Assembly (NCBI RefSeq): GCF_003054225.1
Contig: NZ_QBKQ01000003.1
Span: 744,001-808,000 of the forward strand
Direction: 5' to 3'
Length of the DNA stretch: 64,000 nucleotides
Origin: Christiangramia gaetbulicola
Lineage (GTDB): Bacteria; Bacteroidota; Bacteroidia; Flavobacteriales; Flavobacteriaceae
Below are positions 16,906-26,047 of the stretch, piece by piece. The position numbers and the translations under genes are program-made. A model generated the notes under the pieces. It ran no database searches and was not told the origin of the DNA. It saw only the letters and a program-made list of their open reading frames with translations. Positions within the stretch are counted from its first letter, which is position 1. Every line of letters begins with the position of its first letter.

Positions 16906-16935
16906 GCGGTTTTTGGCAATTCTTTAAGATTACGT

Positions 16936-16968
16936 TTGATAAATCCTGAATGATATATTTTATATTTG
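16936..16968 (+). promoter_or_regulatory. Internal promoter before the WbpP-like epimerase
   Basis: TTG (16936-16938), 22-base spacer, then TATATTTG (16961-16968), a full match to TTG-N17-23-TAnnTTTG. The TTG start codon is 28 bases further on. Confidence 0.6.
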
Positions 16969-16996
16969 CCAACTGCGAAATGTTAAAAAAAATATC

Positions 16997-17995
16997 TTGA
17001 TTACTGAAAATCAGAAAGAAGTTATTTCTTCTTCCAAAATCCTAGTTACAGGTGGTGCTGGATTCATTGGTTCTAATCTTTGTGAAAAATTAATTGAAAT
17101 AGGAGCTGAAGTTAAATGCCTCGACAATCTTGCTACGGGCCATTTAAGTAATATTGAAAAACTAATTACTCATCCTAAGTTTGAATTCATAAATGGTGAT
17201 ATTCGTGACTTCGAAACGTGTAATAAAGTATGTGATTCTGTAGATTATGTGCTTCATCAGGCTGCATTAGGATCAGTTCCCAGATCTCTCAAGGATCCAA
17301 TAACTAGCAATGAGGTAAATGTTTCCGGATTTCTTAATATGCTAGTAGCTTCTAGGGATTCAGGAGTTAAACGGTTTATATATGCAGCTAGCTCTTCTAC
17401 CTATGGAGATTCTGATAAATTACCTAAAGTAGAAGATGAAATTGGAAAGCCTCTTTCACCATATGCTATTACTAAATATGTGAATGAATTATATGCAGAA
17501 AATTTTTATAAATCCTATGGATTAAATACCGTTGGCTTAAGATATTTCAATGTATTTGGGAGAAAGCAGGATCCAAATGGGGCCTACGCCGCAGTAATAC
17601 CAAAATTTGTGATTCAATTGATGAACCATGAAAGTCCTGTTATTAATGGGGATGGGACTTATTCTCGTGATTTTACATATATTGACAATGTAATACAAAT
17701 GAATTTATTAGCTATCTCAAGCGAAAATGAGAATGCTTTAAATCAGGTTTTTAATACAGCGGTAGGAGATAGGACAAATTTGTTAGAGCTTACTGAACTT
17801 TTGAAAAAATATCTCTCAGAATATGATCCTGAAATTAGCAAGGTTAAAATTAAGCATGGGCCAAATCGTCCAGGTGATATACCTCATTCTCTCGCGTCAG
17901 TAGAAAAAGCAAAAGAATTACTTGGTTATAATCCAACCCATAAAATTGAAGATGGTGTAGCAGAGGCAATAGAATGGTATTGGCATAATTTATAA
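16997..17995 (+). CDS. NAD-dependent epimerase, UDP-GlcNAc 4-epimerase (WbpP)-like
   Basis: A 332-residue extended short-chain dehydrogenase. Motifs: G-G-A-G-F-I-G-S-N at about 18-26, H-Q-A-A-L-G-S-V-P-R-S near residue 95, catalytic Ser region A-A-S-S-S-T-Y-G and Y-A-I-T-K. The H-Q-A-A-L-G-S-V-P-R stretch resembles WbpP/TviC/VipB enzymes that interconvert UDP-GlcNAc and UDP-GalNAc (or their uronic acids). The start is a TTG at 16997; the nearby ATG at 16980 is out of frame and stops at once. The dehydrogenase at 22163 would complete a UDP-GalNAcA route. Confidence 0.85.
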   Translation: MITENQKEVISSSKILVTGGAGFIGSNLCEKLIEIGAEVKCLDNLATGHLSNIEKLITHPKFEFINGDIRDFETCNKVCDSVDYVLHQAALGSVPRSLKDPITSNEVNVSGFLNMLVASRDSGVKRFIYAASSSTYGDSDKLPKVEDEIGKPLSPYAITKYVNELYAENFYKSYGLNTVGLRYFNVFGRKQDPNGAYAAVIPKFVIQLMNHESPVINGDGTYSRDFTYIDNVIQMNLLAISSENENALNQVFNTAVGDRTNLLELTELLKKYLSEYDPEISKVKIKHGPNRPGDIPHSLASVEKAKELLGYNPTHKIEDGVAEAIEWYWHNL

Positions 17996-18020
17996 ATTTT
18001 ATAAATCATTTTAATTAAAA

Positions 18021-18941
18021 TTGACCGACAAATCTACTTTATCTGTTGTTATTCCACTTTTTCAAGCGGAAGAGTTATTAGAAGAGCTAATTAATAGGCT
18101 GAATAAAAGCTTAAGCTCTTTATCTGATTGGGAGTATGAAATTGTTTTAATTGATGATGGTAGTGAAGATGGAACTTGGAAAAAACTAGTGAATTTATAT
18201 AAAGAAAGTTCTTATATTAAAGCTTATAAATTTAGTAGAAATTTCGGTCAACATAATGCCATTATTGCGGGTTTGAACCGATGTATTGGAGAATGGGTGA
18301 TTGTGATGGATTGTGATTTGCAAGATAGGCCAGAGGAAATACCTAATTTATTAAATACAGCATTGAAGGGTTTTGATATTGTTCTGGCTCAGCGAATATC
18401 CCGTCAGGATGATTTTTTTAAAGTTATTACATCTAAAGGATTTTATAAGTTTTTTGAATTAATAAGTGGTCTTAAATTTGAAACTGGAGTTGGTAATTTT
18501 GGAATTTATAATAGAAAGGTTGTAGAAGCAATTCTCAAGTACAAAGAAAATTTCAGACCGTTTCCAATTATTGTTAAAGTGTTGGGTTTTAAAAGGACAG
18601 CAATAGAAGTTAAGCATGGAAAAAGATTTGCTGGCGAATCAAATTATAATAGATTTGGACTATTCAAAGGAGCTCTTAATGTTATTATTTACTATTCTAA
18701 CAGGCCCATTTGGCTTTTTCTAATTATAGGTTTAGGAATATTAAGTTTTATACTTTTTATATTGTTGGGAATGTATTTTTTAGCGTTTGATATTCAAGTA
18801 AAAGAATTGGTGCTCATATTGATACTTTTAATGAGTATTTTAAGTTTGAATACCTCCCTTATAGGGATTTATGTTTCTCGTATATTTATCGAGAGTAAGA
18901 ATAGGCCTTTATATTTGATAGAGGATAAGCTCGTTAATTAA
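18021..18941 (+). CDS. Family 2 glycosyltransferase, DPM1/GtrB-like, with two C-terminal membrane helices
   Basis: A 306-residue GT2 enzyme using a TTG start. The GT-A fold begins with L-S-V-V-I-P-L-F-Q-A, with D-D-G-S-E-D-G at about residue 48 and the D-x-D-like metal site in V-M-D-C-D-L-Q-D-R-P-E-E. F-S-R-N-F-G-Q-H-N-A is the family-specific segment. Two hydrophobic helices at about 230-255 and 265-290 anchor it. Relatives load a sugar onto a polyprenyl phosphate for later transfer outside the cytoplasm. The GT-C-like protein at 20818 could use such a donor; this link is inference. Confidence 0.88.
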   Translation: MTDKSTLSVVIPLFQAEELLEELINRLNKSLSSLSDWEYEIVLIDDGSEDGTWKKLVNLYKESSYIKAYKFSRNFGQHNAIIAGLNRCIGEWVIVMDCDLQDRPEEIPNLLNTALKGFDIVLAQRISRQDDFFKVITSKGFYKFFELISGLKFETGVGNFGIYNRKVVEAILKYKENFRPFPIIVKVLGFKRTAIEVKHGKRFAGESNYNRFGLFKGALNVIIYYSNRPIWLFLIIGLGILSFILFILLGMYFLAFDIQVKELVLILILLMSILSLNTSLIGIYVSRIFIESKNRPLYLIEDKLVN

Positions 18942-18946
18942 AATAA

Positions 18947-19657
18947 ATGGACTATAGTTTAATTAATTTGCAATGGGATAGTAATTTTTTTGGATTTCCT
19001 GTTTCGCAATTGAAGAAAGACTCAGTTAGAGTTGAGGATTTAAAGGATATTTATTCTAATACAGATGCCAGATTAATATATTATTTCACAAGTCAGCTTA
19101 TTTCTGACGAAGTTTCAAATAACAATTATTTTAGCACGAAACTGGTAGATACTAAAGTAGCTATCTTTAAGCCTTTAAAGGTAGATGCCAAAATGCATCC
19201 TAAAGTTGAAATTTATGAAGACGATAAAGTTGATGAGAGGTTAAGGCATTTAGCTTTAACCGCGGGTACTCATAGTCGTTTTTTTAAGGATGATAATATA
19301 TCCTATAGCAAGTCTAAAGAATTATATCAGATATGGATTGATAAATCTGTTCAAAGAATTATGGCAGATATAGTTTTAGTTTATCGTGAAAACGATAATA
19401 TTATAGGCTTCATAACTATTAATACTAAGGGTATTCAGCCTCATGTTTCACTTTTAGCTGTAGATCCTCTTCATGAAGGAAAAGGAGTATCTTTTGCTTT
19501 AATGAACTCCATGGAATCGATTTTATTTGAAAAAGGATATAAGATAGTAAAGAGTGAAACTCAAGCCCAAAATAAAAAAGCCCTTTCCATCTACCGAAGA
19601 CAAGGTGTAGAATTTGGAGAAAAGCATTTCATCTATCATTTTTGGAGAAATAATTAA
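18947..19657 (+). CDS. wecD: WecD-like dTDP-Fuc4N N-acetyltransferase (GNAT)
   Basis: A 236-residue GNAT-fold protein. The N-terminus (W-D-S-N-F-F-G-F-P-V at about 10-19) matches the WecD/RffC family, which acetylates dTDP-4-amino-4,6-dideoxygalactose. The acetyl-CoA pyrophosphate loop appears as H-E-G-K-G-V-S-F-A-L near residue 182, followed by E-T-Q-A-Q-N-K-K-A-L-S-I-Y, the usual GNAT motif B. It sits eight bases before the WecE-like aminotransferase, which would make its substrate. The assignment therefore rests on both motif and context. Confidence 0.82.
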   Translation: MDYSLINLQWDSNFFGFPVSQLKKDSVRVEDLKDIYSNTDARLIYYFTSQLISDEVSNNNYFSTKLVDTKVAIFKPLKVDAKMHPKVEIYEDDKVDERLRHLALTAGTHSRFFKDDNISYSKSKELYQIWIDKSVQRIMADIVLVYRENDNIIGFITINTKGIQPHVSLLAVDPLHEGKGVSFALMNSMESILFEKGYKIVKSETQAQNKKALSIYRRQGVEFGEKHFIYHFWRNN

Positions 19658-19665
19658 TTAAGTTT

Positions 19666-20808
19666 ATGAAAATTCCCTTTAATAAGCCCTTTCTTACTGG
19701 AAGTGAAATTTTTTATATTAATCAATCACTTCAGTCTGGTAAGTTATCGGGAAATTACCATTTTGCTAATAAGGTAAAAAGCTGGATAAATTCTAAATAT
19801 GGTCTTGAAGGTATATATTTAACGCCCTCCTGTACTGCAGCATTGGAAATGGGAGCACTATTAGTTGATTTGCAGCCGGGGGATGAAGTTATTATGCCTT
19901 CTTATACTTTTACCTCTACTGCAAACTCTGTTCTTATTTTCGGTGCTAAGCCAGTTTTTTGTGATATTCATTCAAAAGATATGAATATCGATGTGCAGAA
20001 AATAGAGTCATTAATTACTTCTAAAACAAAGATGATTATTCCCATCGATTATGCAGGAGTGCCATGTGATATAGATGAAATTATGTTGATTGCTGAGAAG
20101 TATGGGATTACTGTAATGCAAGATTGCGCCCAATCTTATGGAGCTCTGTATAAAGGTGAGATAAGTGGAAAAAGAGCACATTTATCCTGCTATAGTTTCC
20201 ATGATACTAAAAATTTGACATGTGGTGAAGGTGGTGCATTAATAGTTAATGAAGAATTTAGAAGGGAAAGAGCTTCCTATTTAATGGAAAAGGGCACCGA
20301 TAGAACCAAAATGCTTAAAGGACTTCAAAAGAAGTATAGCTGGATAGATAAAGGGTCTAGTTATCTTTTATCTGATATTCTGGCTGCGATGCTATTATCT
20401 CAATTGGAAAATGAAGAATATATAATAAGTAATAGATTGCATTTAATGAAGACCTATTATAATTGGTTTAATGATTTTAAATTTAGAGATCGTTTAAATA
20501 CTTGTAAGGTTGATAGTATCAAGAAACCTAATGGTCATAGTTTTTGGTTATTGCTACCCACCAATAATTTAAGAGATAAATTTATTCAGAAAATGAAAGC
20601 CTCTGGTGTTACCGTACATATTGGATATATTCCTCTACACTCCTCAAAAATGGGTAGAAAGCTAGGATATCAGGGAAGTGATTTACAGTTAACTGAGGAA
20701 TTGGCTGGTAGAATAGCCAGGATGCCTATATTTACTGAAATGTCTGATACTGAGATAAATTATACAATTGAAAAAGCAGAAGCTGTTTTATCAGAATTAT
20801 TAGATTAA
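19666..20808 (+). CDS. wecE: dTDP-4-amino-4,6-dideoxygalactose transaminase (WecE/RffA)
   Basis: A 380-residue PLP-dependent sugar aminotransferase of the DegT/DnrJ/EryC1/StrS family. The start P-F-N-K-P-F-L-T-G-S-E and S-G-K-L-S-G resemble E. coli WecE specifically. The PLP lysine is Lys182 in S-F-H-D-T-K-N-L-T-C-G-E-G-G. It should convert dTDP-4-keto-6-deoxyglucose (from RfbB) to dTDP-Fuc4N using glutamate. Together with rfbA, rfbB and the wecD-like gene this completes dTDP-Fuc4NAc, the sugar known from enterobacterial common antigen. Confidence 0.9.
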   Translation: MKIPFNKPFLTGSEIFYINQSLQSGKLSGNYHFANKVKSWINSKYGLEGIYLTPSCTAALEMGALLVDLQPGDEVIMPSYTFTSTANSVLIFGAKPVFCDIHSKDMNIDVQKIESLITSKTKMIIPIDYAGVPCDIDEIMLIAEKYGITVMQDCAQSYGALYKGEISGKRAHLSCYSFHDTKNLTCGEGGALIVNEEFRRERASYLMEKGTDRTKMLKGLQKKYSWIDKGSSYLLSDILAAMLLSQLENEEYIISNRLHLMKTYYNWFNDFKFRDRLNTCKVDSIKKPNGHSFWLLLPTNNLRDKFIQKMKASGVTVHIGYIPLHSSKMGRKLGYQGSDLQLTEELAGRIARMPIFTEMSDTEINYTIEKAEAVLSELLD

Positions 20809-20817
20809 AATTTAACC

Positions 20818-22110
20818 ATGTTGAATCAGTTCAAAATAATTACTTTTATTTTTATCCTGATTTTTCTTTTTACTATATATTTCTCAATTTCTAATTCTTA
20901 TATAAGTAGTGATGCTCCTTACTATTTATCGGTAGCAAGAGATATTTCTAAAGGTTATATTCCTTATAAAGATATTTATCTCTCTTATACACCTTTAATG
21001 ATGTATATGAATGCTCCAATCTATTATATATTCGAAAAATTCAATTATAAAAATTTTTTGATTTTTCAATATTTTATAATCTTTTTGACGCAGTTAATTT
21101 TTTTTAAAATAAGTAGGAATAAAAGCCGAAATTCAGTTACTCTCTCTTTATTCTTAACTGTTTTATTCGGCTTAGCTATTCTTAGTTCAGATGGTAATTA
21201 TATAAATCTTGAAGTTTATTCTTTGCTATCAGTAATGATTGCAATTTATTTTTACCTAAATAGTCAAATTCTTTTCACCGGTTTTTTTCTGGCGTTGTCT
21301 TTTTTATTTAAACAGTACGGTATATTGAATTTCATCCCGTTTATATTTCTTATTTATAACTCAGAAAATGAAATAGTTAAAAGATTAGTATTGCTTGGTT
21401 TCGGAGCCGTATTACCTGTATTATTTTTTTTGATATACTTTGTGGTTATTAAAAACTTATCTTTAAACTCTCTGCTTGCTCAATTAAGTGGTGTGGAATA
21501 TATCAAATATTCCGTCAATAAATTTCCTGGTTTTTTTAATTGGATATTAGGTGCAAAGGTTTTTTTACTGTTGGTAATTCCTGTATTAATTCTAGTAAGG
21601 AAAAAAGTTTTTGAAAGGAAAAACATTCCTTGGCTTATTGGAATTATTGTAAGCCTACTTCCAACTTTTTTAAATTCGTTCCAGCATTACTTCATAAATG
21701 CCTTGCCATATATTTTTATGTTGATTATGATAAATTGGAAGAAGGATTTTGAGAAAGCCTTAAAACCTTTAATTTTTGGTGGCTTATTGTTTTCTCTTAT
21801 GTTAATTATTAGAGTTTCTAAATATAGCGAAGTCTATGTTAAACAAATTTCTACTGCGGAGAAAGTTAAACAATTGGTACCTGAAGGGAATACTATTTTT
21901 TTAAATGGAGGTATTAGATACCTGTATAGTCTTAACGATTATAATAATCCTTTCAGAAAAAGGATAGGTTATTCTTATATTCATTTTTTGAGTGCTGAAG
22001 ATTTTGAAGCTGTAAAATTTCTTTCGGATAGCTTAATCAACACTTCTTGTACTGAGCGTATAGAACTGGGTGAAAGGAAATATTATTTGAAGCTTTTAAC
22101 TAGGAATTAA
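20818..22110 (+). CDS. Polytopic GT-C-like glycosyltransferase (PMT/ArnT-like), substrate unknown
   Basis: A 430-residue protein with about ten hydrophobic segments. Near the N-terminus it has S-S-D-A-P-Y-Y-L-S-V-A-R-D-I and G-Y-I-P-Y-K-D-I-Y, the acidic first-loop pattern seen in GT-C enzymes that use polyprenyl-phosphate sugars on the outer face of the membrane. The C-terminal 100 residues are more polar and probably extracytoplasmic. Base composition is extremely AT-rich. The upstream GT2 (18021) could supply a lipid-linked donor. I cannot name the sugar or acceptor; a Wzy-type role is an alternative. Confidence 0.65.
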   Translation: MLNQFKIITFIFILIFLFTIYFSISNSYISSDAPYYLSVARDISKGYIPYKDIYLSYTPLMMYMNAPIYYIFEKFNYKNFLIFQYFIIFLTQLIFFKISRNKSRNSVTLSLFLTVLFGLAILSSDGNYINLEVYSLLSVMIAIYFYLNSQILFTGFFLALSFLFKQYGILNFIPFIFLIYNSENEIVKRLVLLGFGAVLPVLFFLIYFVVIKNLSLNSLLAQLSGVEYIKYSVNKFPGFFNWILGAKVFLLLVIPVLILVRKKVFERKNIPWLIGIIVSLLPTFLNSFQHYFINALPYIFMLIMINWKKDFEKALKPLIFGGLLFSLMLIIRVSKYSEVYVKQISTAEKVKQLVPEGNTIFLNGGIRYLYSLNDYNNPFRKRIGYSYIHFLSAEDFEAVKFLSDSLINTSCTERIELGERKYYLKLLTRN

Positions 22111-22131
22111 CATCGCCGATAAATAGAATCG

Positions 22132-22139
22132 TAACTTTG
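22132..22139 (+). promoter_or_regulatory. Candidate -7 element before the nucleotide-sugar dehydrogenase
   Basis: TAACTTTG matches TAnnTTTG and lies 23 bases before the ATG at 22163, in the only gap between 22110 and the next gene. No clear -33 TTG is seen at normal spacing. Confidence 0.4.
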
Positions 22140-22162
22140 CACGTTTAAATTTTAAATTGAAA

Positions 22163-23440
22163 ATGAATAGAAATATAGCGGTCATTGGTCTGGGATATGT
22201 AGGTTTACCGCTTGCCAGATTATTTGCTACCAAATTTCCAGTAGTAGGATTCGATATAAATCAGTCTAGAGTGGATGAACTGATGAGTGGTAAAGATTCA
22301 ACCTTAGAAGTTGAAGATAAATTATTGCAATCTTCTCTTAAAAAATCTAATTCTGAGCATGTTGGATTATTTTGTAGTACCCTCCTTGACGATATTAAAT
22401 CCTGTAATTACTATATTATAACCGTTCCTACACCGGTAGACAAGAATAATCGACCTGATCTTACTCCTCTCTATAAATCAAGTGAAACCGTGGGAAAAGT
22501 TTTAAAGAGAGGTGATATAGTTGTTTATGAATCTACGGTATATCCTGGAGTTACAGAGGAAGAATGTGTACCTGTTCTTGAGAGAGTTAGTGGTTTGAAA
22601 TTCAATGAAGATTTTTATGTTGGGTATTCACCTGAGAGAATTAATCCGGGTGATAAAGAGCATACGGTGGAGAAAATATTAAAAGTGACCGCTGGTTCGA
22701 CCCCGGAAATTGGAAGAAGGGTGAATGAGCTATATTCAGAGGTTATTACGGCAGGAACCCACCTGGCACCAACGATAAAAGTGGCTGAGGCTGCCAAGGT
22801 TATAGAAAATTCTCAAAGAGATATTAATATTGCTTTTGTAAATGAACTGGCTAAAATTTTTAATATGATGGGTATTGATACTCATGATGTTTTAGAAGCT
22901 GCAGGAACTAAATGGAATTTTCTACCTTTCAAACCTGGACTTGTTGGTGGTCATTGTATAGGAGTTGATCCATATTACCTAGCACAAAAGGCACAGGAAA
23001 TTGGATACCATCCTGAAATTATTCTTGCTGGAAGGAGAATGAACGATTCAATGGGACAATATGTAGCATCCGAAGTTGTTAAACTGATGTTGCAAAATGA
23101 TATAAAGGTTAAAGGTGCAAAAATTCTTGTTTTAGGAATTACATTTAAAGAGAACTGTCCAGATGTTCGTAATACAAAGGTGGTAGATGTAATTAAAAGC
23201 CTTAAAGAATACGGTGTGGAAATAACTATTTTTGATCCATTGGCTAATCCGTCTGAAGTTCAACATGAATATAATTTGGATACCACAAATGAGATGCCTA
23301 TTGATAAATTTGATGCAATTGTTTTAACTGTTGCTCATAAAGAATTTATGAATATCGACTTGGATAACTTTAAGAATAACGGTGCGGTAGTTTATGATGT
23401 AAAGGGAGTGTTAGGTGATAAATGCGACCGAAAATTATAA
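22163..23440 (+). CDS. UDP-N-acetylhexosamine dehydrogenase (WbpO/TviB-like)
   Basis: A 425-residue nucleotide-sugar dehydrogenase, started at the ATG at 22163 in preference to a TTG six bases upstream. N-terminal Rossmann motif G-L-G-Y-V-G-L-P-L-A is followed by the central domain; the catalytic Cys lies in P-G-L-V-G-G-H-C-I-G-V-D-P-Y-Y-L, a form typical of WbpO/TviB enzymes that oxidise UDP-GalNAc or UDP-GlcNAc to the uronic acid using two NAD+. With the WbpP-like epimerase this gives UDP-GalNAcA. The next gene, another dehydrogenase, starts four bases later. Confidence 0.88.
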   Translation: MNRNIAVIGLGYVGLPLARLFATKFPVVGFDINQSRVDELMSGKDSTLEVEDKLLQSSLKKSNSEHVGLFCSTLLDDIKSCNYYIITVPTPVDKNNRPDLTPLYKSSETVGKVLKRGDIVVYESTVYPGVTEEECVPVLERVSGLKFNEDFYVGYSPERINPGDKEHTVEKILKVTAGSTPEIGRRVNELYSEVITAGTHLAPTIKVAEAAKVIENSQRDINIAFVNELAKIFNMMGIDTHDVLEAAGTKWNFLPFKPGLVGGHCIGVDPYYLAQKAQEIGYHPEIILAGRRMNDSMGQYVASEVVKLMLQNDIKVKGAKILVLGITFKENCPDVRNTKVVDVIKSLKEYGVEITIFDPLANPSEVQHEYNLDTTNEMPIDKFDAIVLTVAHKEFMNIDLDNFKNNGAVVYDVKGVLGDKCDRKL

Positions 23441-23443
23441 TTT

Positions 23444-24838
23444 ATGAAAATTAGAAATATTTGCTGTATCGGTGCTGGATACGTCGGTGGTCCAACCATG
23501 GCTGTTATTGCGCAGAAATGTCCTGAAATCAATGTTACAGTTGTAGATATCAATAAGGAAAGGATTGCGGCTTGGAATGACAAAAATGTAGAAAATATTC
23601 CAATTTATGAACCTGGTCTGTCTGACATTGTAGCTGAAGCCAGGGATCGTAATTTATTTTTTTCTACCGATGTAGATCAGGCGATCGATAAGGCTGACAT
23701 GATTTTTATCTCTGTAAATACGCCTACCAAAACCTATGGAATTGGAAAAGGTATGGCAGCAGATCTTAAATTTATCGAACTATGTGCTCGTCAGATAGCC
23801 AGAGTTGCTAAAGATGATAAAATTGTTGTTGAAAAATCAACTTTACCGGTAAGAACCGCTCAGGCTTTAAAAAACATTTTGGATAATACAGGAAATGGTG
23901 TTAATTACCAGATTCTTTCCAACCCTGAATTTTTAGCAGAGGGAACTGCGGTAGATGATCTAATGAATCCAGATCGTGTTTTAATTGGAGGGGATATTGA
24001 CACGGCAGAAGGGGAGGAAGCTATTCAGGCGTTAGTAGATATTTATGCTCATTGGGTATCTAAAGAGCAGATACTTACTACAAATGTTTGGTCATCAGAA
24101 TTATCAAAGCTTACTGCAAACGCATTTTTAGCTCAGAGAGTATCCAGTATTAATGCGATGAGCGAATTATGCGAGAAGACAGGCGCAGACGTAAATGAGG
24201 TGTCTCGTGCTGTAGGTATGGACTCAAGGATAGGATCAAAATTTCTGAAATCTTCCGTAGGATTTGGAGGAAGTTGTTTTCAAAAAGATATACTCAATCT
24301 GGTTTACATAGCGAAATCCTTCGGCTTGGATGAAGTGGCAGATTATTGGCATCAGGTGATCATTATGAATGATCATCAAAAAAAGCGTTTTGCCGCTAAA
24401 ATAGTTCAAACTTTATTCAATACAGTATCTGGTAAAAAGATAGCTTTATTAGGTTGGGCTTTTAAAAAAGACACTAACGATACAAGAGAATCGGCAGCGA
24501 TTTATGTAGCAGACTATCTTTTAAATGAACAGGCAGAAATAGTAGTCTATGATCCAAAAGTGACGGAAGAACAAATCTACGCAGATCTGGATTACTTGGG
24601 AACAAGATCTGAAAAGGAAAATAGAGAACGTGTTACCGTATTAAAGGATCCGTATAAGGTATGTGATAAGGCTCATGCCATTGCGGTCCTAACAGAGTGG
24701 GATGAGTTCATGGAATTGGACTGGCAAAAAGTTTATAAAGCTATGCTCAAACCAGCATTTCTTTTTGATGGTCGTAGATTATTGGACAGGAAAACCAAAG
24801 AAGAAATAGGATTTGAATTTTATGCAATTGGGAGTTAA
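23444..24838 (+). CDS. ugd: UDP-glucose 6-dehydrogenase (long, eukaryote-like type)
   Basis: A 464-residue UDP-glucose dehydrogenase. The N-terminus [17 protein letters not shown] and the Y-E-P-G-L segment are those of the long UGDH type shared with animals and plants. Catalytic Cys sits in [15 protein letters not shown]. The C-terminal R-E-S-A segment and a third domain are present. It makes UDP-glucuronate, a capsule precursor. It differs strongly from the neighbour at 22163, so the two dehydrogenases serve different sugars. Confidence 0.93.
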   Translation: MKIRNICCIGAGYVGGPTMAVIAQKCPEINVTVVDINKERIAAWNDKNVENIPIYEPGLSDIVAEARDRNLFFSTDVDQAIDKADMIFISVNTPTKTYGIGKGMAADLKFIELCARQIARVAKDDKIVVEKSTLPVRTAQALKNILDNTGNGVNYQILSNPEFLAEGTAVDDLMNPDRVLIGGDIDTAEGEEAIQALVDIYAHWVSKEQILTTNVWSSELSKLTANAFLAQRVSSINAMSELCEKTGADVNEVSRAVGMDSRIGSKFLKSSVGFGGSCFQKDILNLVYIAKSFGLDEVADYWHQVIIMNDHQKKRFAAKIVQTLFNTVSGKKIALLGWAFKKDTNDTRESAAIYVADYLLNEQAEIVVYDPKVTEEQIYADLDYLGTRSEKENRERVTVLKDPYKVCDKAHAIAVLTEWDEFMELDWQKVYKAMLKPAFLFDGRRLLDRKTKEEIGFEFYAIGS

Positions 24839-24856
24839 AAGATTATTTTTTTTAGT

Positions 24857-26047
24857 ATGGTAGATATATTGTCTTTAATTGGTAGAAATGAAGAGTTGTT
24901 TTCTAAGGATATTTCAGATAACAAAGAAGAGTTATTAAAAAAGGTTCAGGAATCCTCTTTCTTAGTATTAGGGGGTGCTGGCTCTATAGGCCAGGCGGTA
25001 ACTAAAGAAATTTTTAAAAGAAATCCGCTAAAGCTTCACGTAGTAGACATTAGTGAGAACAATTTAGTAGAGCTTGTTAGAGACGTCCGTAGTTCTTATG
25101 GATATATAGATGGTGACTTTCGGACTTTTGCGTTGGATATTGGCTCAATAGAGTACGATGCATTTATAAAAGAAGATGGTAAGTATGATTTTGTTTTAAA
25201 TCTCTCGGCGCTCAAGCATGTTCGTAGTGAAAAGGATCCATTCACATTAATGCGGATGATTGATGTAAACATTTTTAATACCGAAAAGACTATAAAACAA
25301 AGCATTGCGAAGGGGGCAGCAAAGTATTTCTGTGTTTCTACAGATAAAGCGGCTAATCCAGTTAATATGATGGGAGCCTCAAAACGAATTATGGAGATGT
25401 TTCTTATGCGTCGAAGCGAACAAATTAAAATTTCCACTGCTCGATTTGCGAATGTTGCTTTTTCTGATGGATCTCTACTTCACGGTTTTAATCAGAGAAT
25501 TCAAAAAAATCAGCCTATTGTCGCGCCCAATGATGTTAAAAGATATTTCGTTACACCACAGGAAAGTGGAGAACTATGTTTAATGTCTTGTATCTTTGGT
25601 GATAATAGAGATATATTTTTCCCAAAACTTAGTGAAAAATTGCATTTAATTTCATTTGCAGATGTTGCTGTGAAATATCTTAATCAGAGAGGGTACGAAG
25701 CTTATCTTTGTAAAGATGAACATGAAGCAAGACAGTTAGTCAAAACACTACCAGAAGAAAATAAATGGCCTTGTCTTTTTACTGGGAGTGACACAACTGG
25801 TGAAAAGGATTTCGAAGAATTTTTTACAGAGTCTGAAAAATTGGATTTAAATCGTTTTGAGAATCTTGGTATCATCAAGAATGATTTTGATAATCAATCT
25901 TCTAATTTAGACTTTTTCAAAAGTTCTATTGATTCGATGAAAAAGGAACAAGCTTGGAATAAGGAAGAAATTGTAAAACTGTTTTTTGAAATGATTCCGG
26001 ATTTTGGACATAAAGAAACCGGTAAATATTTAGATTCTAAAATGTAA
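24857..26047 (+). CDS. legB: Nucleotide-sugar 4,6-dehydratase of the LegB type
   Basis: A 396-residue short-chain dehydrogenase of the CapD/PseB/LegB group with about 35 extra N-terminal residues before G-G-A-G-S-I-G-Q-A. The catalytic region reads V-S-T-D-K-A-A-N-P-V-N-M-M-G-A-S-K, the family's altered S-T-D-K with M in place of the usual Tyr. It removes water from a GlcNAc-nucleotide to give the 4-keto-6-deoxy form. It overlaps by one base with the LegC-like aminotransferase and opens a nonulosonate operon, so LegB is favoured over PseB. UDP- versus GDP-sugar preference cannot be read here. Confidence 0.85.
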   Translation: MVDILSLIGRNEELFSKDISDNKEELLKKVQESSFLVLGGAGSIGQAVTKEIFKRNPLKLHVVDISENNLVELVRDVRSSYGYIDGDFRTFALDIGSIEYDAFIKEDGKYDFVLNLSALKHVRSEKDPFTLMRMIDVNIFNTEKTIKQSIAKGAAKYFCVSTDKAANPVNMMGASKRIMEMFLMRRSEQIKISTARFANVAFSDGSLLHGFNQRIQKNQPIVAPNDVKRYFVTPQESGELCLMSCIFGDNRDIFFPKLSEKLHLISFADVAVKYLNQRGYEAYLCKDEHEARQLVKTLPEENKWPCLFTGSDTTGEKDFEEFFTESEKLDLNRFENLGIIKNDFDNQSSNLDFFKSSIDSMKKEQAWNKEEIVKLFFEMIPDFGHKETGKYLDSKM

